From: Thermoplasmatota archaeon
GTDB lineage: Archaea; Thermoplasmatota; E2; DHVEG-1
NCBI GenBank assembly: GCA_018824925.1
Contig: JAHJFH010000065.1
Location: forward strand, 1 to 6,300
Length of the DNA: 6,300 bases
Direction: 5' to 3'
Positions 5,894-6,300 of this stretch are shown here, piece by piece. The notes beneath the pieces were generated by a model. The model made no database searches. It saw only the letters and a program-made list of their open reading frames with translations, and was not told the DNA's origin. Positions within the stretch are counted from its first letter, which is position 1; each line of letters opens with the position of its first letter. The position numbers and the translations under genes were made by a program.

Positions 5894-6300
5894 ATGAGTG
5901 AGCAACAAATTGTTATGGAAAATACAAAACAAAAACAAAAAACCATGAAAAGCATGGATGGAAACACAGCAGCAGCCCATATAGCATATGCATGTAGTGA
6001 TGTAGCAGCTATATATCCTATCACCCCGTCTTCACCAATGGGTGAAATCGCTGATAAATGGGCTGCCTATAAACGAAAAAATATTTTTAATCAGGTCCTA
6101 AATATTTCTGAAATGCAATCCGAGGGTGGCGCTGCAGGAGCCGTGCATGGTGTCCTCAGTGCTGGGTGTTTCGCCACTACCTTCACAGCATCACAAGGAC
6201 TTCTTCTTATGATCCCTAACATGTATAAGATCGCTGGAGAACTCATGCCCACAGTATTTCATGTCAGTGCTCGTGCTCTCGCCGGGCAGGCGCTCTCGAG
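5894..6300 (+). CDS. nifJ: Pyruvate:ferredoxin oxidoreductase, single-chain (NifJ-type), N-terminal part
   Basis: The enzyme converts pyruvate, CoA and oxidised ferredoxin to acetyl-CoA, CO2 and reduced ferredoxin in the cytoplasm, using thiamine diphosphate and [4Fe-4S] clusters. The 135 codons present cover the start of domain I: MDGNTAAAHIAYA (21-33), YPITPSSPMGEIADKWA (41-57), EMQSEGGAAGAVHG (73-86), TFTASQGLLLMIPNMYKIAGE (the segment from 96 to 116) and HVSARALAG (123-131). These include the Thr of YPITPSS, the Glu of EMQSE and the Arg of SAR, which act at the pyruvate/thiamine site in the family. The pattern is that of the long homodimeric enzyme found mostly in bacteria, not the separate subunits usual in archaea. 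ATG 5894 is supported by AGGTGAT just upstream. It gives a Lys/Gln-rich lead of about 17 residues before the conserved part. The gene runs off the right edge. Confidence 0.95.
   Translation, partial: MSEQQIVMENTKQKQKTMKSMDGNTAAAHIAYACSDVAAIYPITPSSPMGEIADKWAAYKRKNIFNQVLNISEMQSEGGAAGAVHGVLSAGCFATTFTASQGLLLMIPNMYKIAGELMPTVFHVSARALAGQALS

Noticed and set aside
5786..5980. A 64-codon minus-strand open frame across the hppA-PFOR control region.
   Set aside because: It overlaps the PFOR start and its promoter elements on the opposite strand and has a low-complexity translation; no support as a gene.
1..6300. CRISPR arrays, insertion sequences, tRNA or rRNA genes, and defence-system genes.
   Set aside because: No repeated spacer pattern, transposase, terminal inverted repeats or recognisable RNA gene was seen; all sizeable stretches are explained by metabolic genes.

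Overview
The window looks like a stretch of an archaeal chromosome, probably from an anaerobic euryarchaeote-type lineage. Three things point to archaea: a COG2522-type small HTH regulator, TATA-like boxes placed about 26 nt before several start codons, and GGTGAT/GGAG-type ribosome sites. The exact lineage cannot be read from the sequence. All genes are compact. Two sit cut at the window edges: pyrK at the left and a pyruvate:ferredoxin oxidoreductase at the right.

Layout. At 1-1425 (minus) is a pyrD-pyrK pair with an ATGA overlap, encoding the NAD-linked class 1B dihydroorotate dehydrogenase of pyrimidine synthesis. At 1426-1558 is a short divergent promoter region with an inverted repeat. 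At 1559-1903 (plus) is a small HTH regulator with a cysteine-rich tail. Its stop overlaps the stop of a convergent DUF2156/COG4866 protein (1900-2811, minus), which follows a GNAT acetyltransferase (2795-3232, minus) with overlapping ends. At 3324-3533 (minus) is a small dicluster ferredoxin missing one cluster-I cysteine. At 3626-5671 (minus) is a membrane ion-pumping pyrophosphatase, hppA, of the K+-dependent type. At 5672-5893 is a divergent control region with TATA boxes for both sides and a GC-rich palindrome. From 5894 to the end (plus) is the N-terminal part of a single-chain, bacterial-type pyruvate:ferredoxin oxidoreductase.

How they fit together. The right half is an energy-conservation neighbourhood. 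PFOR makes acetyl-CoA and reduced ferredoxin, the small ferredoxin may carry those electrons, and the pyrophosphatase recovers PPi energy as an ion gradient. The left half is pyrimidine biosynthesis, with a possible local regulator. The two acyltransferase-fold genes in the middle have no substrate that can be assigned. I found no CRISPR array, RNA gene or mobile element. Most of the window is ordinary core metabolism. The observations most worth following up are the palindrome before PFOR, the altered ferredoxin cluster, the double acidic site in the pyrophosphatase and the composition shift at pyrDK.
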